NCBI RefSeq assembly: GCF_018129005.1
Contig: NZ_JAAEDL010000022.1
Span: 1 to 64,000 of the forward strand
Length of the DNA: 64,000 nucleotides
From: Neoroseomonas eburnea
Lineage (GTDB): Bacteria; Pseudomonadota; Alphaproteobacteria; Acetobacterales; Acetobacteraceae
Direction of reading: 5' to 3'
Both the position numbers and the translations under genes were made by a program. Shown piece by piece: positions 6,875 through 14,492 of this stretch. Below the pieces are notes generated by a model. It was not told where the DNA came from and searched no databases. It saw only the letters and a program-made list of their open reading frames with translations. The first letter of the stretch is position 1. Each line of letters begins with the position of its first letter.

Positions 6875-8794
6875 ATGGCCCGCGGCCCTTCCCATCGGAT
6901 CCTGCTCAACCTGGCGCTGGACAGCCTGCTGGCCCTGGCCGCCCTGCCGGCGGCGGTGTGGCTGGCCGCGCCCGGCGCCTGGCCGGACGGCATCTGGTGG
7001 GCCGGCGCGCTGCCCGGGGCGGTGGTGGCGCTCGGCGCCGCCGGCGTGCCGCTGCGCCTGCCGTTGCAGTACTGGCGCTTCGTCGGCCTCGGCGACCTGA
7101 TGGCGGTGGCCGGGGCGGCGGTGGTGGCGGCCATGCTGTTCTCGGCGGGGCTGCACCTCACCGGAGGCTGGCGGCCGCCCAATCCGGCTTTCCCGGTGAT
7201 CCATGCCGCGACGCTCGCGGCGCTGCTGATCGCCGCGCGCGTCGCCGGCCTGCTGCAGGCGGCGCGGCACGCCGGGGACGCGGCGCCGGATGCGCAGAAC
7301 GTGCTGGTGGTCGGCGCGGCGGAGGGAACGGACCTGTTCCTCCGCGCCCTGTCGCGCGACCGGAGGGCGCCCTACCGTGTCATCGGCATCCTCTCGCTGC
7401 GCGCCCGGCAGGCGGGGCGGCGGATGCAGGGGCATCCGATCCTCGGCACGGTCGAGGATCTTGAAGCGGTGCTCGATACGCTGCGGGCGGAGGGGCGGCT
7501 GCCCTCGGTCATCGTGCTCGCCTCCAGCATCGCCGGCCCGGCGCTGGAGGGCGTGCTGGACGCCGCCGACCGCCATGGCGTGCCGGTGCGGCGCGCTCCG
7601 GCGCCGACCCGGCTCGCCCCCGCCGGGGGCGAGGAGGCGCGGCGGGTCGAACTGCGCCCGGTCTCGATCGAGGACCTGCTCGACCGCCCGCAGGTGCCGC
7701 TGGACCGGGAGGGCATGGCCCGGCTGGTGCAGGGGCGGCGCGTGCTGGTCACCGGCGCCGGCGGCACCATCGGCGGGGAGCTTGCGCGGCAGGTCGCGGC
7801 GCTTGGCCCGGCGACGCTGACGCTGCTCGATCACGGCGAATACGTGCTCTACGAGATCGACCTGGAGTTGCGGGAGAAGCATCCCGAGGTCGCGCGTCGC
7901 GCGGTGCTCGCCGATGTGCGCGACGAGGCGCGCATCCGCCGGCTGTTCGAGGAGATCAGGCCCGAGCTCGTCTTCCACGCCGCCGCACTCAAGCATGTGC
8001 CGATGGTGGAGAACGATCCGCTCGAAGGGCTGCTGACCAATGCGCTCGGCACGCGCATCGTCGCCGATGCGGCGCGGTCGGTGGGCACTACGGCGATGGT
8101 GTTCATCTCCACCGACAAGGCGGTGAACCCGACTTCCGTGATGGGCGCATCGAAGCGGCTGGCGGAGATGTACTGCCAGGCCTTCGACCGGGAAGCCCGG
8201 CACGGCCAGGGCACGATGCGCTGCATCACCGTGCGCTTCGGCAACGTGCTGGGGTCCACGGGGTCCGTGGTGCCGCTGTTCCGCCGGCAATTGGAACGCG
8301 GCGGGCCGCTGACGGTCACGCATCCCGACATGCGCCGCTACTTCATGACGGTGCGGGAAGCGGTGGGCCTGGTGCTGCAGGCGAGCGTCGTCGGCACCAC
8401 GGACCCGGTGAACATGCCGCCCGAGCTCGCCGATGGCGGGATCTTCGTCCTCGACATGGGGGAGGCGGTGAAGATCGTCGACCTCGCGCGGCGGATGGTG
8501 CGGCTGGCGGGGCTGCGGCCGGACGAGGACATCGAGATCCGCTTCACCGGCCTGCGGCCCGGCGAGCGGCTGTTCGAGGAATTGTTCCACGGCAAGGAAG
8601 CGCCGCGCCCGACGGAATATCCGGGCCTGCTGGTGGCGACGCCGCGCACGGCGGATGCGGCGCTGGTCGGCCGCGCCATCGACGAGATCGCCGCCGCCGC
8701 GCGCAGCGGCAATCCGCGCGCGGCGCTGCAACAGCTCGCGCGGCTGGTGCCGGAGTTCGAGCACGCGCCGGAAGGCACCGTCGCGACGCGGTGA
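6875..8794 (+). CDS. FlaA1/CapD-type nucleotide-sugar 4,6-dehydratase
   Basis: The 639-residue membrane-bound enzyme resembles PglF/WbpM. Residues 1-130 carry about four membrane segments, followed by a CoA-binding-like Rossmann domain. The catalytic SDR domain begins at VTGAGGTIGGELA, with STDKAVNPTSVMGASKR holding the catalytic lysine that replaces tyrosine in this subfamily; RPGERLFEELFHG is also typical. Family members remove water from UDP-GlcNAc to give the 4-keto-6-deoxy sugar, a substrate for the DegT aminotransferase at 1956. It closes the polysaccharide locus; the next gene is convergent. Confidence 0.9.
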   Translation: MARGPSHRILLNLALDSLLALAALPAAVWLAAPGAWPDGIWWAGALPGAVVALGAAGVPLRLPLQYWRFVGLGDLMAVAGAAVVAAMLFSAGLHLTGGWRPPNPAFPVIHAATLAALLIAARVAGLLQAARHAGDAAPDAQNVLVVGAAEGTDLFLRALSRDRRAPYRVIGILSLRARQAGRRMQGHPILGTVEDLEAVLDTLRAEGRLPSVIVLASSIAGPALEGVLDAADRHGVPVRRAPAPTRLAPAGGEEARRVELRPVSIEDLLDRPQVPLDREGMARLVQGRRVLVTGAGGTIGGELARQVAALGPATLTLLDHGEYVLYEIDLELREKHPEVARRAVLADVRDEARIRRLFEEIRPELVFHAAALKHVPMVENDPLEGLLTNALGTRIVADAARSVGTTAMVFISTDKAVNPTSVMGASKRLAEMYCQAFDREARHGQGTMRCITVRFGNVLGSTGSVVPLFRRQLERGGPLTVTHPDMRRYFMTVREAVGLVLQASVVGTTDPVNMPPELADGGIFVLDMGEAVKIVDLARRMVRLAGLRPDEDIEIRFTGLRPGERLFEELFHGKEAPRPTEYPGLLVATPRTADAALVGRAIDEIAAAARSGNPRAALQQLARLVPEFEHAPEGTVATR

Positions 8795-8854
8795 GGCGGC
8801 GGTTCCGAGAGGGGGCGCGCGCCATGCGCGCGAAGATGCGGCGATGAGGGAACC

Positions 8855-9083
8855 GGAGAGGGGCTTCGCCCCTCTCCAGACCTCTCCCCACCAAAGGCCG
8901 AAAGGCCTTTGGAAACCATCACCTGGTGTTGGGCAGGGCAGGAAGTTCGCGGGGGCGAAGGGAGTGCCGCGCCCGCAGCGCGCTTCTTCGTGCGGCCGTG
9001 GCCGTCATGTCCGGCACCAGGTATCCGCGGTCCAGGGGGCCGCAGCCCCCTGGTGGGGGAGCTCGAGGGGGCAACGCCCCCTC
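8855..9083. repeat. Family B hairpin cluster, copy 1
   Basis: The 307-base space between convergent genes consists of four perfect hairpins: GGAGAGGGGC-TTC-GCCCCTCTCC (8855-8877), CCAAAGGCC-GAAA-GGCCTTTGG (8891-8912), CCAGGGGGC-CGCA-GCCCCCTGG (9032-9053) and CGAGGGGGC-AAC-GCCCCCTCG (9064-9083). The same hairpins recur in four other spacers. They lack U-tracts, so they are not standard intrinsic terminators, though they could stop or protect both transcripts. No gene was seen in this space. Confidence 0.85.
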
Positions 9084-9101
9084 GATCCACCTGCTCCACC
9101 G

Positions 9102-10694
9102 CTACCGCCCGGCCCCGCCCAGCGCCACGCCGAAGGCAAGGGACATGGCGAGCAGCGCAAGTCCCGCCACGGGCCAGGATCGAAAGACCGTTTCGACCCC
9201 CGCCAGGACGGCGGCGAGGCGCGCCATGCTGTGCCGCAGCGGCCCGGCCAGCACGACGACATCGCCTTGCGGGAGTTCCGGCATTCGGTCCCCCGCCCGC
9301 CACAGCAGCATGAAGCCGGCAGCGCCAAGCAGCACCGGCCAGAGCGCCTTCCAGAGTTCCGCGGGCGTCAGCAGCGCCGGCGCTTCGATACCGAACAGCG
9401 CCCAGGGCACGGCCATGGCCAGCGCCGCCATGGCGAGCCAGCACGCCACCAGCGGCAAGGCGGGCCTGGCGCCCTCCATCGCCGCCAGCCGCCGCACGAA
9501 ATGCAGCATGAGCACCGTCGAGCCCGCCGCCGAGGCCGCGGCAAGCCCTGCCGCCAGATCCCCCGCAAAGGCATCCTTCACCATGGCCTTGGCGAACCAC
9601 CCGCCGGTCAGCGGCAACCCGCCGAAGCCGAGCGCCAGCACCAGTGCCGGCACCAGCACCGCCAGCCGTCCCGCGCCCACGACGCCGACCGAGAGGAACA
9701 GCGCCCCCTTCGCCAGCACATGCGCCAGCGCATAGGCAGCGACGGCCCCGGCCGTCCCCGGCAGCCCGTGGGCCATGCCGAGGCCGAAGGCCGCCGTCGC
9801 CACCCCCATCTGGCTGACGCTGGAATAGGCGAGCACCGCCTTCGCCTCCCGCTGCGTGACGCCGCAGGCGACGCCCCAGAAGGCGGTCACGAAGCCGACC
9901 ACGGCCAGCAGGCCGCCCCAGGCCTCGGGCGTCGCCTCCGGCGGCAGGAAGCGCAGCAGGCCGATGATGCCGGCCTTGATGATGGCGCCGCTCAGCACCG
10001 CCGAGGCCGGCGCCGGCGCCGCCGGGTGCGCCAGCGGCAGCCAGACATGCAGCGGCACCAGCCCCGCCTTCAGCCCGAAGCCGATCACCAGCATCGCGAT
10101 GGTCACGTCGCGCAGGGGTGAAGTCGGCAGGGCGCGCAATACGTCCGTGATGGCGAGGCTCTCGCCCGGCGCGAAGGCCGCCAGCAGCGCGAAGGCGCCG
10201 AGCAGCGCCGCTTCGCCGAGCAGCGTCAACGTCAGGTAGAGCCCACCCGCCCGCCAGGCCCGCGCCGTGCGGTCGTGGATCACCAGCCCCCAGGCGGGCA
10301 GGCTCGCCAGCGCATAGACCAGGTAGAAGCCGATCAGATCGCCGGCGACGAAGACGCCGAGGCTCCCGGCCATGGTCGCGAGCCACCAGGCGGCGAAGCG
10401 CGGCAGTCCCGGCGAGCCGGCGAAGTAACCGCGCGCATAGACCCCGGCCACCGCCCAGAGCAGCGAGGCCGCGCCGAGCAGCAGCGCCCCCGGCGCATCG
10501 AGCGCAAGGTTGAGCCGCAGCCGGCCATCGAGCACCAGCGGCGGCCCGCCGGCGGCGAAGATCGCGCAGGCCAGCCCCGGCAGCGGGGCAACCCAGAGCC
10601 AGTCCGGCACCTTCTCCCGCGCCGGACCCCAGGCCAGCGCCGCCAGCATCGCCAGCGGCAGCAGCGGCGTCGCCGCCAGCAGCACGGCCGTCAC
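9102..10694 (-). CDS. Second MrpD/NuoL-like proton-translocating antiporter subunit
   Basis: The 530-residue polytopic protein of the NuoL/M/N-MrpA/D family is the last gene of the antiporter run. The core motif GFGLKAGLVPLHVWLPLAHP and SAVLSGAIIKAGIIGLLR contain the conserved channel lysines, and LAYSSVSQMG is also typical. It is much shorter than a full MrpA (about 800 residues) and has no MrpA C-terminal part. The start is a GTG whose GTGA overlaps the stop of the upstream mrpD. A longer frame reaches 10964 but runs antiparallel to nothing family-like and was not used. It may take the place of the MrpA N-terminal half; that is inference. Confidence 0.8.
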   Translation of the reverse strand: MTAVLLAATPLLPLAMLAALAWGPAREKVPDWLWVAPLPGLACAIFAAGGPPLVLDGRLRLNLALDAPGALLLGAASLLWAVAGVYARGYFAGSPGLPRFAAWWLATMAGSLGVFVAGDLIGFYLVYALASLPAWGLVIHDRTARAWRAGGLYLTLTLLGEAALLGAFALLAAFAPGESLAITDVLRALPTSPLRDVTIAMLVIGFGLKAGLVPLHVWLPLAHPAAPAPASAVLSGAIIKAGIIGLLRFLPPEATPEAWGGLLAVVGFVTAFWGVACGVTQREAKAVLAYSSVSQMGVATAAFGLGMAHGLPGTAGAVAAYALAHVLAKGALFLSVGVVGAGRLAVLVPALVLALGFGGLPLTGGWFAKAMVKDAFAGDLAAGLAAASAAGSTVLMLHFVRRLAAMEGARPALPLVACWLAMAALAMAVPWALFGIEAPALLTPAELWKALWPVLLGAAGFMLLWRAGDRMPELPQGDVVVLAGPLRHSMARLAAVLAGVETVFRSWPVAGLALLAMSLAFGVALGGAGR

Positions 10695-12208
10695 GGCACG
10701 CCCCCGACAGCAAGATCGAGCCGGCCGATCTGCACCAGCCCGAAGGCGCCGAGCGGCAGGAAGCCCAGCGCCACCGAGATCAGCGCCAGCCCCAGCGCGA
10801 TCCACGCGCGGCTGTCCTCCCGCCCCGTCGCGCCGCCCGGCCCGGCGGTCAACGCCGTCGCCAGCACGCGGTAGACATAGGCGCCGGTCAGCAGCCCGCC
10901 GCCCAGGATCACCAGCGCCCACCACCATTGCCCGGCCTCGATTGCCGAAGTCAGCAGCAGCCACTTCGCCGCGAAGCCGCCGGAGGGCGGCACGCCCATC
11001 AGCGACAGCCCGGCCAGGCCGAAGGTCAGCAGGCAGAGCGGCATGGCCCGCCCCGCACCGGCGAGGTCGGCGATGCGGTCATGCCCGAGCCCCTTCGCCA
11101 TCAGCCCGACCGCGAGGAACATCGCCGCCTTGGCGAAGGCGTGGGAGACCGCCTGCAGCACGCCGCCGGTCCAGGCCCGCGCCGCGTCCTCCGGCGTGCC
11201 GAGGGCGGCCGCCAGCAGCGGGAACATCAGGAACAGGTATCCGATCTGCGCCACGGTCGAATAGGCGACGAGGAGCTTCAGCCGCGCCTGGGCCAGGGCC
11301 GCCGCGCTGCCCAGGATGATCGCCGCGGCGCCGAGGCCGGCAAGGATCTGCGCCGCCGCCGGCACCGGCAGCCCCGGCATGACGCCGAACCACAGCCGCA
11401 CCAGCAGCACGAAGGATCCCTTGACCACCAGGGCCGAGAGCACCGCGCTCGCCGCTGCCGGCGCGCCGGAATGGGCTGGCGGCAGCCAGAGGTGCAGCGG
11501 CAGCAGCGCCGTCTTCGCGAGCAGCCCGGCGGTCATCAGCGCCACGGCGACGATGGTGGCCGGTATGGCGCGCGTGCGCTCCGACAGCAGCACGATGTCG
11601 AGCGTGCCGTAGGCGCCGTAGAGCAGCGCCACGCCGAGCAGGTAGAGCACCGAGCCCAGCAGGGCGAACATCAGGTAGCGCAGCGCGGCTTCGAGGGTTG
11701 CGCGCCCGCCGTCCAGGCACACCAGCGGCACGGCAGCGAAGCTCAGCAGTTCGAGCGCGACATAGAGGGTGAAGAGGTCGTCGGCGACGAGGACCAGGTT
11801 GATCCCACCCCACAGCGCCAGCAGCAGCGCCCAGAAGGAGAGCGCCTCCCGCCGCTCCGGCGCGCCCGCCGGCGTGCCGAACCCGGCGCGGGCGAACAGG
11901 GCGACGGCGCCGATGACGATGGCGGCGGTGAGCATCATCGCCGCCGAGAGCCCATCCGCGCGGAAGGCGAGGCCGAGCGGCGGCGCCCAATGCCCGAGCA
12001 GATGGACCAGCGGGGCGCCGCTCGCATAGGTGGCCGCCGCCATGCCGAGGGCGATCAGCAATCCGAAAGGCACCAGCGCCAGTGTCAGCCGTTCCGCCCC
12101 ACGCGCACCGAGCGGCAGGGCGGCCACCATGCCGGCGACCGGCAGCACCACCGCGAGCACCGGCAGCATGCCCCAGGGCGTGGGCGCGAGGGTGACAGCC
12201 GCCGTCAC
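10691..12208 (-). CDS. mrpD: MrpD/MbhH-type cation:proton antiporter subunit
   Basis: The 505-residue polytopic membrane protein has about 14 membrane segments. The proton-channel motif LLAKTALLPLHLWLPPAH, followed by SAVLSALVVKGSFVLLVRLW and VAYSTVAQIGYL, places it in the MrpD/NuoN superfamily that moves protons coupled to cation exchange. It overlaps mrpC by four bases and the next antiporter gene by four bases. Two such subunits in a row are unusual for a standard Mrp operon, which has one MrpA and one MrpD. Confidence 0.85.
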   Translation of the reverse strand: MTAAVTLAPTPWGMLPVLAVVLPVAGMVAALPLGARGAERLTLALVPFGLLIALGMAAATYASGAPLVHLLGHWAPPLGLAFRADGLSAAMMLTAAIVIGAVALFARAGFGTPAGAPERREALSFWALLLALWGGINLVLVADDLFTLYVALELLSFAAVPLVCLDGGRATLEAALRYLMFALLGSVLYLLGVALLYGAYGTLDIVLLSERTRAIPATIVAVALMTAGLLAKTALLPLHLWLPPAHSGAPAAASAVLSALVVKGSFVLLVRLWFGVMPGLPVPAAAQILAGLGAAAIILGSAAALAQARLKLLVAYSTVAQIGYLFLMFPLLAAALGTPEDAARAWTGGVLQAVSHAFAKAAMFLAVGLMAKGLGHDRIADLAGAGRAMPLCLLTFGLAGLSLMGVPPSGGFAAKWLLLTSAIEAGQWWWALVILGGGLLTGAYVYRVLATALTAGPGGATGREDSRAWIALGLALISVALGFLPLGAFGLVQIGRLDLAVGGVP

Positions 12209-12504
12209 GGGGGATCCGACCGCCCCTCGCCTTCGGCGGAAAGGCGCAGCAGCAGCATGACGGCGAGGGTGGTGGCGGCGAAGGCGACGACGATGCCGGT
12301 GAGGATGATGGCCTGCGGCACCGGGTCGCCGGGAAAGCCGGCCCCGGCGCCGCGCCGCGCCACCGCGCCGAACACCAGGAAGACCCCGCCGCCGAGCAGG
12401 TTGAAGGCGAGGATGCGCAGCAGCGGCGAGGGCCTCGCCAGCAGCCCGAACAGGCCGATGCCGACGAGCGCCGCGCCGAGCAGGCCATAGAGGGTCGCGC
12501 TCAT
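12205..12504 (-). CDS. mrpC: MrpC/NuoK-like antiporter subunit
   Basis: The 99-residue protein has three membrane helices in the NuoK-like pattern: LLGAALVGIGLFGLL, RILAFNLLGGGVFLVFG and AIILTGIVVAFAATTLAVMLLL. The segment DPVPQAIILTGIVVAFAATT is a clear MrpC/MnhC signature. It starts at an ATG overlapping the upstream stop as ATGA and overlaps mrpD by four bases. It joins the small-subunit part of the antiporter membrane module. Confidence 0.88.
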   Translation of the reverse strand: MSATLYGLLGAALVGIGLFGLLARPSPLLRILAFNLLGGGVFLVFGAVARRGAGAGFPGDPVPQAIILTGIVVAFAATTLAVMLLLRLSAEGEGRSDPP

Positions 12505-13442
12505 GCCCGGTCCTCCTCCTCCGGCGGGCCCATGACCAGCAGGGCGAGCGCCACGGCGATGGAGGCGGTCAGCGCGAATTCGACCGCGAGCACCAGCGCC
12601 TTGGTCCAGCCCGCCGGGTAGGCCAGGAAGGCGCCTTCCGCCAGCGCGCCGGCGACGCCGATGGCGAGGAACAGCCCCGCCCCGGCCGAGACGGCGAAGC
12701 GCAGCCGGCGCGAGGCGATGCGCGGCGGCGTGGCGAGGCCTGCCATCCAGGCGAGCAGCCACATCGCGGCGAGGATCGCCGCCGCCTGGAATTTTCCGCC
12801 CGGCGCATCCTTGCCGACCCAGAGGATGTGCAGCGCGATGACGATGCCGATCGGCGGCAGCAGCCGCGCCAGCAGCGCCAGCGGACCACTTTCGACGCGC
12901 AGGTGGAAGGGGCCGGGAAAGCCGCCCCAGCCGCCCGGCGGCGTGAGCGACCACACGCCGACCACCGCCAGCACCACCACCGCCGATTCGAGCAGCGTGT
13001 CGAGCGCGCGATAGGACATCAGCACCCCGGCAACGGGGTTGCCGAGCGCGGTGGCGGGAAGGTTGGCGGCGACCTCGGCGGCGAGGCTCGGCGTCGGCTC
13101 GGGCAGGGAGAGGATGGCGGCGCCGATCGCCACCGCGACGGCGGCGCAGCACAGTGCGATCAGCGCCGTCAGCAGCGGCCCCGGGGCACGTTCCGTCGCC
13201 ACCGGGCGGGCGGCGAGCCGCGCGGCGGCGGTGAGCAGCAGCACGCCCGACAGCCCGGCGCCGATCGCCGCCTCGGTCAGCGCGATGTCCACCGCGCCGA
13301 GGCGCACCCAGGCGAGGCCCAGCAGCAGGCCATAGGCGATGAAGAAGGCGGTGGCGGTGAAGGCGCTGCGCGCGGCCACCATGCCTGCCGCGAGCGCCAG
13401 GATCGCCGCGCCGATCGCCAGGTCGGCGAGCAGGCCGGTCAT
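12501..13442 (-). CDS. Fused MbhD/MrpA-C (DUF4040) and MrpB-type subunit
   Basis: The 313-residue protein has two parts. The first about 80 residues (FFIAYGLLLGLAWVRLGAVDIALTEA) match the DUF4040/MbhD domain found in the C-terminal part of MrpA. The remainder contains a PxTALGNPVAGVLMSYRALDTLLE segment and IVIALHILWVGKDAPGGKFQAAA, typical of MrpB/MnhB. In archaeal Mbh complexes these are the separate subunits MbhD, E and F; here they appear as one chain. This is the piece that a free-standing MrpA would otherwise supply. It overlaps both neighbours by four bases. Confidence 0.82.
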   Translation of the reverse strand: MTGLLADLAIGAAILALAAGMVAARSAFTATAFFIAYGLLLGLAWVRLGAVDIALTEAAIGAGLSGVLLLTAAARLAARPVATERAPGPLLTALIALCCAAVAVAIGAAILSLPEPTPSLAAEVAANLPATALGNPVAGVLMSYRALDTLLESAVVVLAVVGVWSLTPPGGWGGFPGPFHLRVESGPLALLARLLPPIGIVIALHILWVGKDAPGGKFQAAAILAAMWLLAWMAGLATPPRIASRRLRFAVSAGAGLFLAIGVAGALAEGAFLAYPAGWTKALVLAVEFALTASIAVALALLVMGPPEEEDRA

Positions 13443-13732
13443 GGCGGCGCATCCTCCTCGCGCGCCAGGCGGGCGATCAGCGGCCCCACCGTCGCGCCGG
13501 CGAGCAGCGCCAGGGCCCAGATGACCAGCAGCTTGAGCGCCGGCAATACACCGCCCGCCTGCGGCAGCAGGCCGAGCACGATGAGGCCGAGGCCGAGATG
13601 GTCCGCCTTGGTCAGCGCATGCAGGCGGCTGCTGGTGTCGGGAAAGCGCAGCAGCCCGGCCGTGCCGGCAACGAAGAAGAGGATACCGGCGAAGACCGCG
13701 ACCAGGGTGAAGCCATCGAGGAGCAGGCTCAT
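13439..13732 (-). CDS. mrpG: MrpG/MnhG antiporter subunit
   Basis: The 97-residue protein has three membrane helices. The family signature GLLRFPDTSSRLHALTKADHLG is nearly intact (typical MnhG: G..R.PD.Y.RLHA.TKA.TLG). It starts four bases inside the mrpF stop and ends four bases into the MbhD/MrpB gene, so translation is coupled along the run. Confidence 0.9.
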   Translation of the reverse strand: MSLLLDGFTLVAVFAGILFFVAGTAGLLRFPDTSSRLHALTKADHLGLGLIVLGLLPQAGGVLPALKLLVIWALALLAGATVGPLIARLAREEDAPP

Positions 13733-13995
13733 CGGCGTGAGGCCCGGCCGGGCGCGGCGACGACCAGCGCGACGGCGGCGAAGGCGGCGAGCAGCGCCAG
13801 GGTCAGCGCCGCGTCCAGCAGCGCAGGCGTCGCGGTGGCAGCGGCGAGCAGGACCAGCACTGCGATCCCGCCCGTGCCGAGCAGTTGCGCCGCCATGACG
13901 CGATCCGCCGCGCCGGGGCCGCGCAGGATGCGCAGCAGGCCGGCCGCGACCGTCAGGAGCACGAGCAGCGCGGCGAGTTGCAGCAGTTCAGCCAT
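13729..13995 (-). CDS. mrpF: MrpF/MnhF antiporter subunit
   Basis: The 88-residue protein has three hydrophobic helices. The segment RILRGPGAADRVMAAQLLGTGG between helices 1 and 2 is the MrpF signature (R...GP...DR..A....G), including the conserved Asp-Arg pair. It overlaps mrpE by eight bases and mrpG by four. Confidence 0.9.
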   Translation of the reverse strand: MAELLQLAALLVLLTVAAGLLRILRGPGAADRVMAAQLLGTGGIAVLVLLAAATATPALLDAALTLALLAAFAAVALVVAAPGRASRR

Positions 13996-14491
13996 CGGCG
14001 CCGATGGCCTGGGCGAAGCGGGCCTCCTCCTGCGTCATCGCCTCGCCGACCGGCGTGCGGCTGTCGAGGGCGTGGATCGCGATCGCCCCGCCGTCCAGGG
14101 GGCCGGCCGGCAGGGTGCCGGGCAGAAGGCTGGCATAGGCGAGGAAGGCATCCTGCGCGCGGCCGGCTTTCAGGCGCGGCGTCCAGGCCAGCATGCCGGG
14201 ATGCGGCCGGCGGCGCGGATCGAGGGCGAGAAGGGCGACCTCGGTCCCCGCCCGCAGCGCCTGCCAGGGGAAGCGCAACACCAGCAACAGCAGCGCCCCG
14301 GGCCGGGGCCGCCATGGCAGCGGCGGCATCAGGCGCAGGCTGGCCCAGGTTGCGAACCCGGCGGCCAGCAGCCCGACCACCAGGCCGTCCGGCGCGGGGC
14401 CGGCCAGCACGACCCACAGGCCGAGAAACGCCGCACCCCGCGCCGCGGCCGCCAGCGTCGGCCCGCGCGGTGGTGCGCCGGCCGCCGCCAT
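13988..14491 (-). CDS. mrpE: MrpE/MnhE antiporter subunit
   Basis: The 167-residue protein has two or three N-terminal membrane helices. They are followed by the cytosolic MnhE domain: LRFPWQALRAGTEVALLALDPRR, then SLLPGTLPAGPLDGGAIAIHALD, close to the family pattern S.TPGT......D....H.LD. It is the first antiporter gene, and its ATG lies one base after the stop of the RND pump gene, which ties the two systems into one transcription unit. Confidence 0.88.
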   Translation of the reverse strand: MAAAGAPPRGPTLAAAARGAAFLGLWVVLAGPAPDGLVVGLLAAGFATWASLRLMPPLPWRPRPGALLLLVLRFPWQALRAGTEVALLALDPRRRPHPGMLAWTPRLKAGRAQDAFLAYASLLPGTLPAGPLDGGAIAIHALDSRTPVGEAMTQEEARFAQAIGADG

Positions 14492-14492
14492 G

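Noticed and set aside
8855-9083. Family B hairpins as ordinary Rho-independent terminators
   Set aside because: Stems are strong but no T-run follows any of them, and the same set occurs where genes are tandem; they are better described as repeats.
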